DNA from: an uncultured Eubacteriales bacterium
Lineage (GTDB): Bacteria > Bacillota > Clostridia > Christensenellales > UBA1242
DNA length: 41,064 bases
Assembly: GCA_905187655.1 (NCBI GenBank)
Contig: CAJJIV010000002.1
Location: 1-41,064, forward strand
Reading direction: 5' to 3'
The notes below the pieces were generated by a model, which was given only the letters and a program-made list of their open reading frames with translations, was not told where the DNA came from and made no database searches. The position numbers and the translations under genes are program-made. This document shows positions 24,162-30,726 of this stretch, in pieces. Position 1 is the stretch's first letter. Each line of letters begins with the position of its first letter.

Positions 24162-24190
24162 ATTGTAGCAAAAAAAATAAAATGTGGCAA
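24162..24190 (-). promoter_or_regulatory. Sigma-A promoter of glpK
   Basis: Minus strand TTGCCA (24190-24185), 17-base spacer, TACAAT (24167-24162). The -35 box overlaps one arm of the inverted repeat at 24186-24211. Confidence 0.7.
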
Positions 24191-24217
24191 CTAATAAAAC
24201 TAGGTGTTGCCTTTTTT
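24186..24217 (+). terminator. Inverted repeat with T tract between glpK and rpmG
   Basis: GGCAAC (24186-24191) and GTTGCC (24206-24211) followed by TTTTTT on the plus strand. It could terminate antisense plus-strand transcription, or act as an operator because it overlaps the glpK -35 box. Six-base stem with a long loop, so a weak call. Confidence 0.4.
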
Positions 24218-24323
24218 ATTAATTTGTGTTATCTTATTAATTAATTTAAAAGTACTTTTAGTTATTATGTACAAATTATATGTTTTTTTTAAAATATATT
24301 TGGGCATTATTTTTATAAAACCG

Positions 24324-24352
24324 TTGACAAAATTGTAGCTGTGTGGTAAAGT
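24324..24352 (+). promoter_or_regulatory. Sigma-A promoter of rpmG-secE-nusG
   Basis: TTGACA (24324-24329), 17-base spacer, TAAAGT (24347-24352), 52 bases before rpmG. Confidence 0.75.
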
Positions 24353-24404
24353 ATAGGCACACTCACCAGTTTAGGGGGTGTTAATTTTTTGGGAGAAATT
24401 TTTT

Positions 24405-24554
24405 ATGAGAACTAAAATTACATTGGAATGCACTGAATGCAAAGAAAGAAACTATGACAACTACAAGAATAAGAAAAACGACCCAGATAGACTAGAAATG
24501 AAAAAATATTGTCCTCGTTGCAAAAAACATACTGCACACAAAGAAACAAAGTAG
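24405..24554 (+). CDS. rpmG: 50S ribosomal protein L33
   Basis: Forty-nine residues with two zinc-binding CxxC pairs (CTEC at 9-12, CPRC at 36-39) and the L33 end KKHTAHKETK. This is the zinc-containing form. ATG 24405 follows GGGAGAAA. First gene of the rpmG-secE-nusG cluster, the standard Firmicute order. Confidence 0.97.
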   Translation: MRTKITLECTECKERNYDNYKNKKNDPDRLEMKKYCPRCKKHTAHKETK

Positions 24555-24581
24555 TTTATAAATTCTTGGGGGTATTTTAAG

Positions 24582-24941
24582 GTGGCTAAAAACAAAAAAA
24601 TAGACAACACCGAAGAAACTATGGTTCCTAATGGTGTTCAGCCAAATGAAAGTGCGGTTGAAAGCACTGAAACGCCAGTAGAAGTTAAAGTTAAAGAAAG
24701 TAAGAAGAAAGATAAAGCCAATACAGATAAAAAGGCAAACAACAAAAAGGCTAATAAGGAACCTAAAAAGAGCAAAACCAAAGAAACTTTTGCCGAACTT
24801 AAAAAGGTTACTTGGCCTTCATTTGGCAAGACAATGAAGCAAACCGGAATGGTGCTTTCAATAGTCTTAATTTTTGGTGTAGTTGTGCTTGGCATTAACA
24901 CACTTCTTGGGTACTTAATAAAGTTGCTTACAAATATTTAG
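24582..24941 (+). CDS. secE: Preprotein translocase subunit SecE
   Basis: SecE is the small essential subunit of the SecYEG channel. The conserved part is residues about 69-119: FAELKKVTWPSFGKT followed by one membrane span (VLSIVLIFGVVVLGINTLLG). The first 68 residues are a low-complexity extension, first acidic then strongly lysine-rich, making the protein 119 residues instead of the usual 60-75. Start is GTG 24582 behind GGGGGTATTTTAAG. The downstream nusG is 18 bases away. Confidence 0.92.
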   Translation: MAKNKKIDNTEETMVPNGVQPNESAVESTETPVEVKVKESKKKDKANTDKKANNKKANKEPKKSKTKETFAELKKVTWPSFGKTMKQTGMVLSIVLIFGVVVLGINTLLGYLIKLLTNI

Positions 24942-24959
24942 TTTTGGGGAGTATTATTT

Positions 24960-25490
24960 ATGGAAAATAACGCACAAGAAGAAGCAAAGTGGTATGTTGT
25001 TCACACCTTTTCCGGCTATGAAAATATGGTGCAAGATAACCTATACAAGGTTATTGAAAAGAATAATCTTCAAGATGATATTTTAGAAGTTCAAATTCCT
25101 ATGGAAGATACCATTGAAGAAAAGAATGGCAAAAAGAAGGTTGTTCAGCACAAGATGTTTCCTTGCTATGTGTTAGTTAAAATGAGATATCGTGATTCAC
25201 TTTGGCATACGATTGTTAACACAAGAGGGGTAACTGGTTTTGTGGGCCCTGCTGGCAGACCATTGCCTTTAACCGAAGAAGAAATAAGAAGAATGCGACT
25301 TGAAAAAGTTAGTGTAAACTTTAAAGTTTCGGTTGGAGATAAAGTAAAAATCGTTATGGGTCCGCTTGAAGGCTTTGCAGGTGAAGTTCTTGAAATTGAC
25401 AATGAAAATCAAAAGTGCAAGGTTAACATTTCTATGTTTAACCGTAAAACAACAGTAGATTTAGATTATTCTCAAATTGAAATTATATAA
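24960..25490 (+). CDS. nusG: Transcription termination/antitermination factor NusG
   Basis: NusG binds RNA polymerase and links it to ribosome or Rho. The 176 residues show the NGN domain (KWYVVHTFSGYENMV; FPCYVLVKM; VRGTGFVG-like RGVTGFVGP) and a C-terminal KOW domain (VGDKVKIVMGPLEGFAGEV). Standard length and position after secE. Confidence 0.98.
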   Translation: MENNAQEEAKWYVVHTFSGYENMVQDNLYKVIEKNNLQDDILEVQIPMEDTIEEKNGKKKVVQHKMFPCYVLVKMRYRDSLWHTIVNTRGVTGFVGPAGRPLPLTEEEIRRMRLEKVSVNFKVSVGDKVKIVMGPLEGFAGEVLEIDNENQKCKVNISMFNRKTTVDLDYSQIEII

Positions 25491-25527
25491 ATGATTTTTT
25501 CTAGCATTTGCTAGTTAAAATATACAT

Positions 25528-25568
25528 TGTGGGAGAAGTAAATTTGTTCAATGCTTCACTAAACCACA
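25528..25568 (+). promoter_or_regulatory. Possible L1-binding leader hairpin before rplK
   Basis: Stem TGTGG (25528-25532) / CCACA (25564-25568) enclosing GAAG / CTTC, between nusG and rplK. In Bacteria the L11-L1 operon leader carries an L1-binding mimic of 23S rRNA at this place. A second palindrome, CCTAATTATTAGG (25574-25586), abuts the rplK ribosome-binding site. Structure judged by eye only. Confidence 0.45.
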
Positions 25569-25600
25569 GAAACCTAATTATTAGGTAAGGAGAAAATATT

Positions 25601-26029
25601 ATGGCAGCAAAAAAATTAAAAGCCGTAGTTAAGTTGCAATTACCTGCAGGTAAAGCAACAGCAGGTCCTCCAGTTGGTAGTTCACTTGGACCTCATGGAA
25701 TTAACATCCCTGGATTTGTTAAAGAATTTAACGAAAGAACTGCATCACAAGCTGGTTTAATTATTCCAGTTGTTATGACTATTTATCAAGATAGGTCATT
25801 TACATTTATTTTAAAAACTCCACCAGTTCCAGTACTTATTTTAAAAGCACTAGGCATTGAAAGTGGTAGTGGTAAGCCAAACCGAGATAAGGTTGGCAAA
25901 TTAACAAAGGCACAAGTTAAAGAAATTGCCGAGTTAAAACTTAAAGACTTAAATACAACTAACATTGAGTCTGCTATGAGTATGGTTAAGGGCACTGCTA
26001 GAAGCATGGGCGTAACCGTTGAAGACTAA
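25601..26029 (+). CDS. rplK: 50S ribosomal protein L11
   Basis: L11 forms part of the GTPase-associated centre with 23S rRNA. The 142 residues contain the N-terminal KLQLPAGKATAGPPVGSSLGPHGINI and the C-terminal rRNA-binding half ending in GTARSMGVTVED (quoted in part: KLQLPAGKATAGPP). RBS AAGGAG precedes ATG 25601. Paired with rplA 18 bases downstream. Confidence 0.98.
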   Translation: MAAKKLKAVVKLQLPAGKATAGPPVGSSLGPHGINIPGFVKEFNERTASQAGLIIPVVMTIYQDRSFTFILKTPPVPVLILKALGIESGSGKPNRDKVGKLTKAQVKEIAELKLKDLNTTNIESAMSMVKGTARSMGVTVED

Positions 26030-26047
26030 GGAAGGGGGGAGAGTAGA

Positions 26048-26737
26048 ATGAAAGACGGAAAACGCTTAATTGAAGCTAAAAAGCTTGTAGATCATAGCAA
26101 AACTTACGATGTTGCAGATGCTATGGATACTGTTATTAAAACGGCAACTGCTAAGTTTGATGAAAGCATTGAATTGCATGTTAAACTTGGTGTAGATGGT
26201 AGAAACGCTGACCAACAAGTAAGAGGTACAGTTGTTCTTCCTCATGGTACTGGTAAGGAACGCAAAGTATTGGTTATTGCTAAGGGCGATAAGGCAACTG
26301 AAGCTACTAATGCTGGTGCAGACTTTGTTGGTGCAGAAGAAATGATTGCTAAAATACAAAACGAAAACTGGTTAGGATTTGACGCATGCATTACCACTCC
26401 TGATATGATGGGTCTAGTTGGTAGAATTGCTAAAATTCTTGGACCAAGAGGCTTAATGCCAAACCCAAAATCTGGTACTGTTACTGCCGATGTTACAAAG
26501 GCTATTAAAGATGTTAAAGCCGGTAAAGTTGAATATAGGCTAGACAAGAGCAACATTATTCACGTTATTGTTGGCAAAAAGAGTTTTGGTAAAGACAAAC
26601 TTGTTGATAACTTTAACGCAATTATGGATGCTATTGTTAAGGCTAAACCACAAGCCGCAAAAGGTCAGTACTTAAAGAGTGTTAACATTGCTAGTACAAT
26701 GGGGCCTGGAATTAAAGTTAACTATAAAATGGCATAA
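26048..26737 (+). CDS. rplA: 50S ribosomal protein L1
   Basis: L1 forms the L1 stalk and, in many bacteria, represses its own operon. The 229 residues carry ELHVKLGVDGRNADQQVRG, LPHGTGK, the LGPRGLMPNPKSGTVT motif and a C-terminal STMGPGIKV. ATG 26048 follows GGGGGGAGAG. It ends at a strong terminator, so it is transcriptionally separated from rplJ by an unknown gene. Confidence 0.98.
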   Translation: MKDGKRLIEAKKLVDHSKTYDVADAMDTVIKTATAKFDESIELHVKLGVDGRNADQQVRGTVVLPHGTGKERKVLVIAKGDKATEATNAGADFVGAEEMIAKIQNENWLGFDACITTPDMMGLVGRIAKILGPRGLMPNPKSGTVTADVTKAIKDVKAGKVEYRLDKSNIIHVIVGKKSFGKDKLVDNFNAIMDAIVKAKPQAAKGQYLKSVNIASTMGPGIKVNYKMA

Positions 26738-26741
26738 TTTT

Positions 26742-26776
26742 AAACTCCAAGAAATTCTTGGAGTTTTCTTTTTTTA
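26742..26776 (+). terminator. Intrinsic terminator after rplA
   Basis: Stem AAACTCCAAG / CTTGGAGTTT followed by TCTTTTTTT. Confidence 0.85.
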
Positions 26777-26831
26777 TAATTACCTAATTTTAGACTTTTG
26801 CATATTTTAAAGTAGTAAGGGGTAAATTATA

Positions 26832-27290
26832 ATGGAAGACAAGATAACTAGTGCGTATGAAGAATTTAATAGCCTGGGTGGTTATGCAGTTATAGAAGTT
26901 GATGATGAATATAACAGGTGCGGAGTAAGTTATTTTAACTGTGCTCACAAACTTTGTTATCATGGAGTTATGGGAAATTTGGCAACGACCTTAATAAGAT
27001 CTGGTCTAGCTTCACCATATACCGATGATATAAGGGGTTTTAAGGCCGGGTCGGTACAAAATATAAACAAGTTTAAAACCTTAACACATAATTTAGAACA
27101 CATTATGTTAAGAGGGTATGTTAAAACTGTTATAGTAAAAAAAATGGAAGATGGTTATGAGACTCTTGGTGTATTAAAAAATGGAGAACGTACCATTGTT
27201 CATAAAAATGCAGTCGCAGATTGTTTATATTCAATTTATAATAATGCAAGTTTTTGGACTTGTGGTGCAGAAGAAGAGCAAAAAATATAA
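26832..27290 (+). CDS. Hypothetical protein between rplA and rplJ (152 aa)
   Basis: Not recognised. A soluble mixed alpha/beta protein: YAVIEVDDEYNRCGVSYFN strand pair, a Cys/His-containing stretch (CAHKLCYHGVMGNL), a helix-rich middle (NKFKTLTHNLEHIMLRGY) and a final Cys (WTCGAEEEQKI). The three Cys and two His residues near 29-43 could bind a metal, but the spacing fits no zinc-ribbon pattern I know. ATG 26832 follows AAGGGGT. It lies in the interval between the L11-L1 and L10-L12 units that is usually free of genes, downstream of the rplA terminator and upstream of the rplJ promoter. Regulation and function unknown. Confidence 0.72.
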   Translation: MEDKITSAYEEFNSLGGYAVIEVDDEYNRCGVSYFNCAHKLCYHGVMGNLATTLIRSGLASPYTDDIRGFKAGSVQNINKFKTLTHNLEHIMLRGYVKTVIVKKMEDGYETLGVLKNGERTIVHKNAVADCLYSIYNNASFWTCGAEEEQKI

Positions 27291-27341
27291 ATAAAATGGT
27301 TAAATTGTTATTAAAAAGTATTAAAAAGTAGTAGAAAACTA

Positions 27342-27370
27342 TTGACAAATATTAATTTATGTTATAATAT
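27342..27370 (+). promoter_or_regulatory. Sigma-A promoter of rplJ-rplL
   Basis: TTGACA (27342-27347) with TAATAT (27365-27370) at 17 bases, or TATAAT (27363-27368) at 15 bases. Confidence 0.75.
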
Positions 27371-27391
27371 TATTTGCGTAAAAATAATATA

Positions 27392-27515
27392 GATGATGTG
27401 TGCCAAAGACGGCAAGTAGAGAATTTTCTTGTAAATCTTGTCTAGGAACAGAATAAAGAATAATAGCAATATGTTCTTCAGATGTTCGTTTGGGCATCTG
27501 AAGTTTTATTTTTAA
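27392..27515 (+). promoter_or_regulatory. L10-type leader with attenuator hairpin
   Basis: The 5' leader of rplJ contains the CCAAAGACGGCAAG-like segment and a later TGTCTAGGAACAG-like segment expected to form the L10(L12)4 binding structure known from this operon, then an intrinsic terminator CTTCAGATG / CATCTGAAG (27476-27503) with T tract before the start codon. This fits autogenous attenuation by L10. The match to the leader family is by eye. Confidence 0.65.
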
Positions 27516-27534
27516 CAACTTTAGGAGGGTAAAA

Positions 27535-28029
27535 ATGTCTGCAAACAGAGAAATTAAAGACAAAGTTGTTGAAGAGATTAAAAGCCGTGTTCAAAATGCA
27601 AAATCAGTTGTTCTAGTAGACTACAAGGGCTTAACTGTTGCACAAGACACCGAACTTAGAAACAAATTCCGTGCTAGTGGTTGTGAGTATAAAGTTTATA
27701 AAAACCGTTTGCTTAAAATCGCTTTTGACGAACTTGGAATTAAGTTTGACTCTAAACACTACGATGGGCCAACAGCACTTGCTACAAGTACCAATGATGT
27801 TGTTGCTCCTGCCAAAATCACCCAAGATGGCGAGACTAACTATAAAGTTATGAAAGCTAAATGTGGATATATTGAAGGCAAAGTTATGGAATATGATGAA
27901 ATTAAAAGAATTGCATCTATTCCAAGCAAAGATGTACTTGTTGCACAATTACTTGGTATGTTACTAAATCCAATTCGTTCGCTTGCTGTTGTTTTGGATC
28001 AGGCTGCTAAGAAAAACGAAACAAAATAA
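27535..28029 (+). CDS. rplJ: 50S ribosomal protein L10
   Basis: L10 is the base of the L12 stalk. The 164 residues have the typical SVVLVDYKGLTVAQDTELR, EYKVYKNRLLKIA, GPTALA and LLGMLLNPIRSLAVVLDQ segments. RBS AGGAGGG precedes ATG 27535. Followed 54 bases later by rplL. Confidence 0.98.
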   Translation: MSANREIKDKVVEEIKSRVQNAKSVVLVDYKGLTVAQDTELRNKFRASGCEYKVYKNRLLKIAFDELGIKFDSKHYDGPTALATSTNDVVAPAKITQDGETNYKVMKAKCGYIEGKVMEYDEIKRIASIPSKDVLVAQLLGMLLNPIRSLAVVLDQAAKKNETK

Positions 28030-28083
28030 TTAGTTAAAATAAGCAAGAAAAACAAAAAAATAAAAATTAAGGAGATTATAAAA

Positions 28084-28455
28084 ATGGCTGATATTAAGAA
28101 AATATTAGACGAAATTAAAGAGTTAACCGTTGTTGAATTAAACGAGTTAGTTAAATCATTAGAAGGTGAATTTGGTGTTAGCGCTGCTGCTATGGCAGTT
28201 GCTGCTCCTGCTGGTGCTGCTGCAGCTCCTGCTGAAGAAGAAAAGAGTGAATTTACAGTTGTACTTAAGGAAGTTGGTCCTAACAAGATTGCTGTTATTA
28301 AGGTTGTAAGAGAAATTACTGGTCTTGGCCTTGGTGAAGCTAAAGCTGTTGTTGACAATGCTCCAAGCACAATTAAAGAAAATGTTGCTAAAGAATCTGC
28401 AAACGAAATGGTTGCTAAGTTTAAAGAAGCAGGCGCAACTGTTGAATTAAAGTAG
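28084..28455 (+). CDS. rplL: 50S ribosomal protein L7/L12
   Basis: The 123-residue stalk protein: N-terminal dimerisation helices (VVELNELVKSLEGEFGV), an Ala/Pro-rich hinge at about 38-56, and the C-terminal factor-binding domain (KIAVIKVVREITGLGLGEAK; quoted to 20 residues). RBS AAGGAG precedes ATG 28084. In most Firmicutes rpoB follows; here there are terminators and a convergent gene. Confidence 0.98.
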   Translation: MADIKKILDEIKELTVVELNELVKSLEGEFGVSAAAMAVAAPAGAAAAPAEEEKSEFTVVLKEVGPNKIAVIKVVREITGLGLGEAKAVVDNAPSTIKENVAKESANEMVAKFKEAGATVELK

Positions 28456-28468
28456 TTTTGTTGGTTAC

Positions 28469-28487
28469 AATGGGGTCGCCCATTTTT
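28469..28487 (+). terminator. First terminator after rplL
   Basis: AATGGG (28469-28474), loop GTCG, CCCATT (28479-28484), then TTT. A further inverted repeat GTTTACTT / AAGTAAAC is at 28514-28538. Confidence 0.65.
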
Positions 28488-28569
28488 CCATATTTACAAA
28501 AGATAAAATTTTTGTTTACTTAAGATAATGAAGTAAACTACTAAAGACAAAACCTATACACTAAAGATA

Positions 28570-28600
28570 AAGCCCTTGTGATTATCACAAGGGCTGTTTT
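28570..28600 (+). terminator. Second terminator after rplL
   Basis: Stem AGCCCTTGTGA / TCACAAGGGCT with loop TTA, then GTTTTGTTT. Strong stem; could also serve the convergent gene. Confidence 0.85.
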
Positions 28601-28634
28601 GTTTGTATGATTTGGAAAATAAATAATATTTATT

Positions 28635-28928
28635 TTATTTTGGCAAAAAGGTGCTACATTCTATGGTATTATTATCAGGTTGAACACTTATGCCGTTGGC
28701 TTTGCATTTGCCTTGTTTATTAAACAGGCAGTTTGCTCGGCACAGCACTTCTACACTTGGTCTAACTAGTGGCTGAACTATTTCATCACTATATTCGGTT
28801 TTGTTCTCATCTTTGCTTTTAGTAAAAGTTTTGCATTCTGCATTTGAGCCTACCATTATGCACCTAGCATAACAATTGCAATTGCTGTTGTGTTCGCATT
28901 TACCACATTTACATTTTAAGTCTACCAT
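28635..28928 (-). CDS. Double-DUF1540 cysteine-rich protein
   Basis: A 97-residue protein made of two DUF1540-like modules. The first (residues about 4-35) carries CKCGKCEHNSNCNCYA and ends CKTF; the second (about 62-95) has CRANCLFNKQGKCKANGISV and ends CSTF, each fitting C-x3/4-C-x5-6-C-x-A-x2-I-x-V...C-x-x-F. Fifteen or so Cys residues suggest metal binding or disulphide cross-linking. DUF1540 proteins are common in spore-forming clostridia with unknown function. RBS AAGGAG precedes ATG 28928. A sigma-E-like promoter lies at 28981-29007, sharing the intergenic region with the divergent rplI promoter. Confidence 0.85.
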   Translation of the reverse strand: MVDLKCKCGKCEHNSNCNCYARCIMVGSNAECKTFTKSKDENKTEYSDEIVQPLVRPSVEVLCRANCLFNKQGKCKANGISVQPDNNTIECSTFLPK

Positions 28929-28980
28929 TTGTTAATTCTCCTTTTTGTTTGTCTTAATCTATTTTTTCCAACACAAGTGA

Positions 28981-29007
28981 ATTGTATTCAAAGTTAGTTG
29001 ACATTAT
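28981..29007 (-). promoter_or_regulatory. Possible sigma-E-type promoter of the DUF1540 gene
   Basis: Minus strand AATACAAT (28988-28981), seven of eight matches to CATACAAT, with ATA (29007-29005) exactly 16 bases upstream, the same geometry as before yabP. Confidence 0.45.
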
Positions 29008-29027
29008 TTTGTCTTATTTGGTACAAT
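28998..29027 (+). promoter_or_regulatory. Sigma-A promoter of rplI
   Basis: TTGACA (28998-29003), 18-base spacer, TACAAT (29022-29027), 29 bases before ATG 29057. Confidence 0.75.
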
Positions 29028-29056
29028 TAATATAGGAAAGAAATTTGGAGTAAATT

Positions 29057-29494
29057 ATGAAAGTTATTTTAACAAAAACAGTAAAAAATGTTGGTAAGGC
29101 AGGCGATGTTGTTAATGTTTCTGATGGCTACGCTCGAAATTTTTTGTTAAAACAGAATATGGCAATTGAGGCAACCAGCACTAACTTAAATGCAAATACA
29201 ATGCAAAAAAAAGCTGAACAAAAGGCAAAAGATGAAGCACTTGAACAGGCTAAAGTGATTGCAAAGGAACTTAAGGGTAAAGAAGTGTATGTTAAAGCGG
29301 TAACTGGGAAAAGTGGCCAGTTATTTGGCTCTATAACTAATAAAGAAATTGCAGATGAATTATCTAAACTTGGTTATACCATAGATAAAAAGAAAATTGT
29401 GTTAGCTAGTCCTATTAAGTCGCTTGGCAGGTTTAATGTTGCTATTAAACTATACGCCGAAGTAACTACAACAATTGTTGTAATAGTTGAATAA
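29057..29494 (+). CDS. rplI: 50S ribosomal protein L9
   Basis: L9 binds 23S rRNA near the L1 stalk base and helps keep the reading frame. The 145 residues start MKVILTKTVKNVGKAGDVV with the family signature GYARNFLL, then the long connecting helix (KKAEQKAKDEALEQAK) and the C-terminal domain (GKSGQLFGSITNKEI). Usual partners (gdpP, dnaB or rpsF/rpsR) are absent; it stands alone with its own promoter and terminator. Confidence 0.97.
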   Translation: MKVILTKTVKNVGKAGDVVNVSDGYARNFLLKQNMAIEATSTNLNANTMQKKAEQKAKDEALEQAKVIAKELKGKEVYVKAVTGKSGQLFGSITNKEIADELSKLGYTIDKKKIVLASPIKSLGRFNVAIKLYAEVTTTIVVIVE

Positions 29495-29501
29495 ATTAAT
29501 A

Positions 29502-29528
29502 AAAGGCTAGGGCTTCCTAGTCTTTTTT
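29502..29528 (+). terminator. Intrinsic terminator after rplI
   Basis: Stem AAAGGCTAGG / CCTAGTCTTT with loop GCTT, followed by TTT. The following gene starts 11 bases later. Confidence 0.75.
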
Positions 29529-29538
29529 AAGGAGTAGT

Positions 29539-30657
29539 ATGGAAATTGTTGATGTTTTAAAGTTTTTTGGTGTAAGTGGGGTACAATCTTATAAATTATT
29601 TGGTAGTGGAAATATTAATACTACATATTTGGTTACAGCAAAAGACAAAAGATATTTGTTGCAGAAAATGAATCGTACGGCGATCCCAGATATTTATGGG
29701 GCACTTAACAATATCAAAATTGTAACTAGCCACTTATCGAGAAAGGGCGAGCGGACACTTGAACTTGTTAAAACGGTTAATGGGGAGCATAGCTTTGAAG
29801 ATAGTGATGGTTATGTTTGGAGAATGTACCCATTTATTGAAAATTCAATTTCTTATGACCTTACTAATGACCCTAAAAAAATTAAGGAAATTGCTTTTGC
29901 CTTTGGCAAGTTTGATAGTGGGCTAAGGGATCTTGACCCATCTAAGCTTGTTGTTTCTGACCCATTGTTTCATAATACTCGCGATAAATATGAATTGCTG
30001 GAATCTGCTATTCAAGAAGATAGTGTTGGCAGAGTAAAATCTGCAGAAAAGACAATTACTTATTGTCGTAGTCTTATTAGTAAAGCGTTAAGTATGGGAA
30101 TAGATTTGTTTGCTGTTGTTAAGGCAAAGGAAAAGGGCGAGTTGCCAATAAGGGTAGTTCATAATGATACTAAATTGAACAATTGCTTATTGAGCAAAAC
30201 AACTGGCAAATATTTAGCTGTTATTGATCTTGACACTTGTATGCCAAGTACAATTTTAAATGATTATGGCGATGGTGTGAGAGCAAATACAAATGCAACA
30301 ATTGAAGAAGAAAAAGACCTAAAGAAAGTTAAGATAGACCTAAAGAAATTTGAAGCTTTTACAACTGGTTTTTTAGATGGGTTTGGTGCGGTAAATTTAA
30401 CTGAGACTGAAAAGAAATTGCTTTTAACTAGTTGTATTGCTATAACTTTTGAACTTGGCACAAGATTTTTACGAGATTATTTAGAAGGTGACCGTTTTTT
30501 TAGGATTAGATCTGATGATTCGAAGTTTAACTTGCAACGTGCAAATGTACAATTTAAACTTATGGATGATATGTTAAATCACCAGAGCGAAATGGATAAA
30601 ATTATAAGAAATAGTTTGCAAGTTTGTGATTATAGCACAAATAGTTCATTAATTTAG
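29539..30657 (+). CDS. NahK-like sugar kinase (aminoglycoside phosphotransferase fold)
   Basis: A 372-residue small-molecule kinase. Visible are the N-terminal SGNINTTYLV and RYLLQKMNRTAIPD segments, the catalytic loop VVHNDTKLNNCLL (about residues 212-224, H-x-D-x4-N) and the metal-binding AVIDLDTCMPST followed by NDYGDGVR. These are hallmarks of the N-acetylhexosamine 1-kinase (NahK) branch of the phosphotransferase family, which phosphorylates GlcNAc/GalNAc at C1 in host-glycan salvage. The specificity is inferred; no lacto-N-biose phosphorylase or epimerase lies next to it. RBS AAGGAG precedes ATG 29539; transcription probably depends on rplI read-through, since only the rplI terminator lies between. 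Confidence 0.8.
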   Translation: MEIVDVLKFFGVSGVQSYKLFGSGNINTTYLVTAKDKRYLLQKMNRTAIPDIYGALNNIKIVTSHLSRKGERTLELVKTVNGEHSFEDSDGYVWRMYPFIENSISYDLTNDPKKIKEIAFAFGKFDSGLRDLDPSKLVVSDPLFHNTRDKYELLESAIQEDSVGRVKSAEKTITYCRSLISKALSMGIDLFAVVKAKEKGELPIRVVHNDTKLNNCLLSKTTGKYLAVIDLDTCMPSTILNDYGDGVRANTNATIEEEKDLKKVKIDLKKFEAFTTGFLDGFGAVNLTETEKKLLLTSCIAITFELGTRFLRDYLEGDRFFRIRSDDSKFNLQRANVQFKLMDDMLNHQSEMDKIIRNSLQVCDYSTNSSLI

Positions 30658-30664
30658 GATTTTA

Positions 30665-30693
30665 TTGAAAATTTTACTCTGCTGTGTTATTAT
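30665..30693 (+). promoter_or_regulatory. Probable sigma-A promoter of addB-addA
   Basis: TTGAAA (30665-30670), 17-base spacer, TATTAT (30688-30693), before ATG 30727. The start codon has no clear Shine-Dalgarno sequence. Confidence 0.5.
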
Positions 30694-30726
30694 ACAAATA
30701 AATAATATTATTATTTCGAGCAAAAG

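Noticed and set aside
24140..24190. Longer GlpK starting at 24190
   Set aside because: The extra 17 residues cover the promoter and lack an RBS; GTG 24139 has AAGGAG and gives the normal N-terminus.
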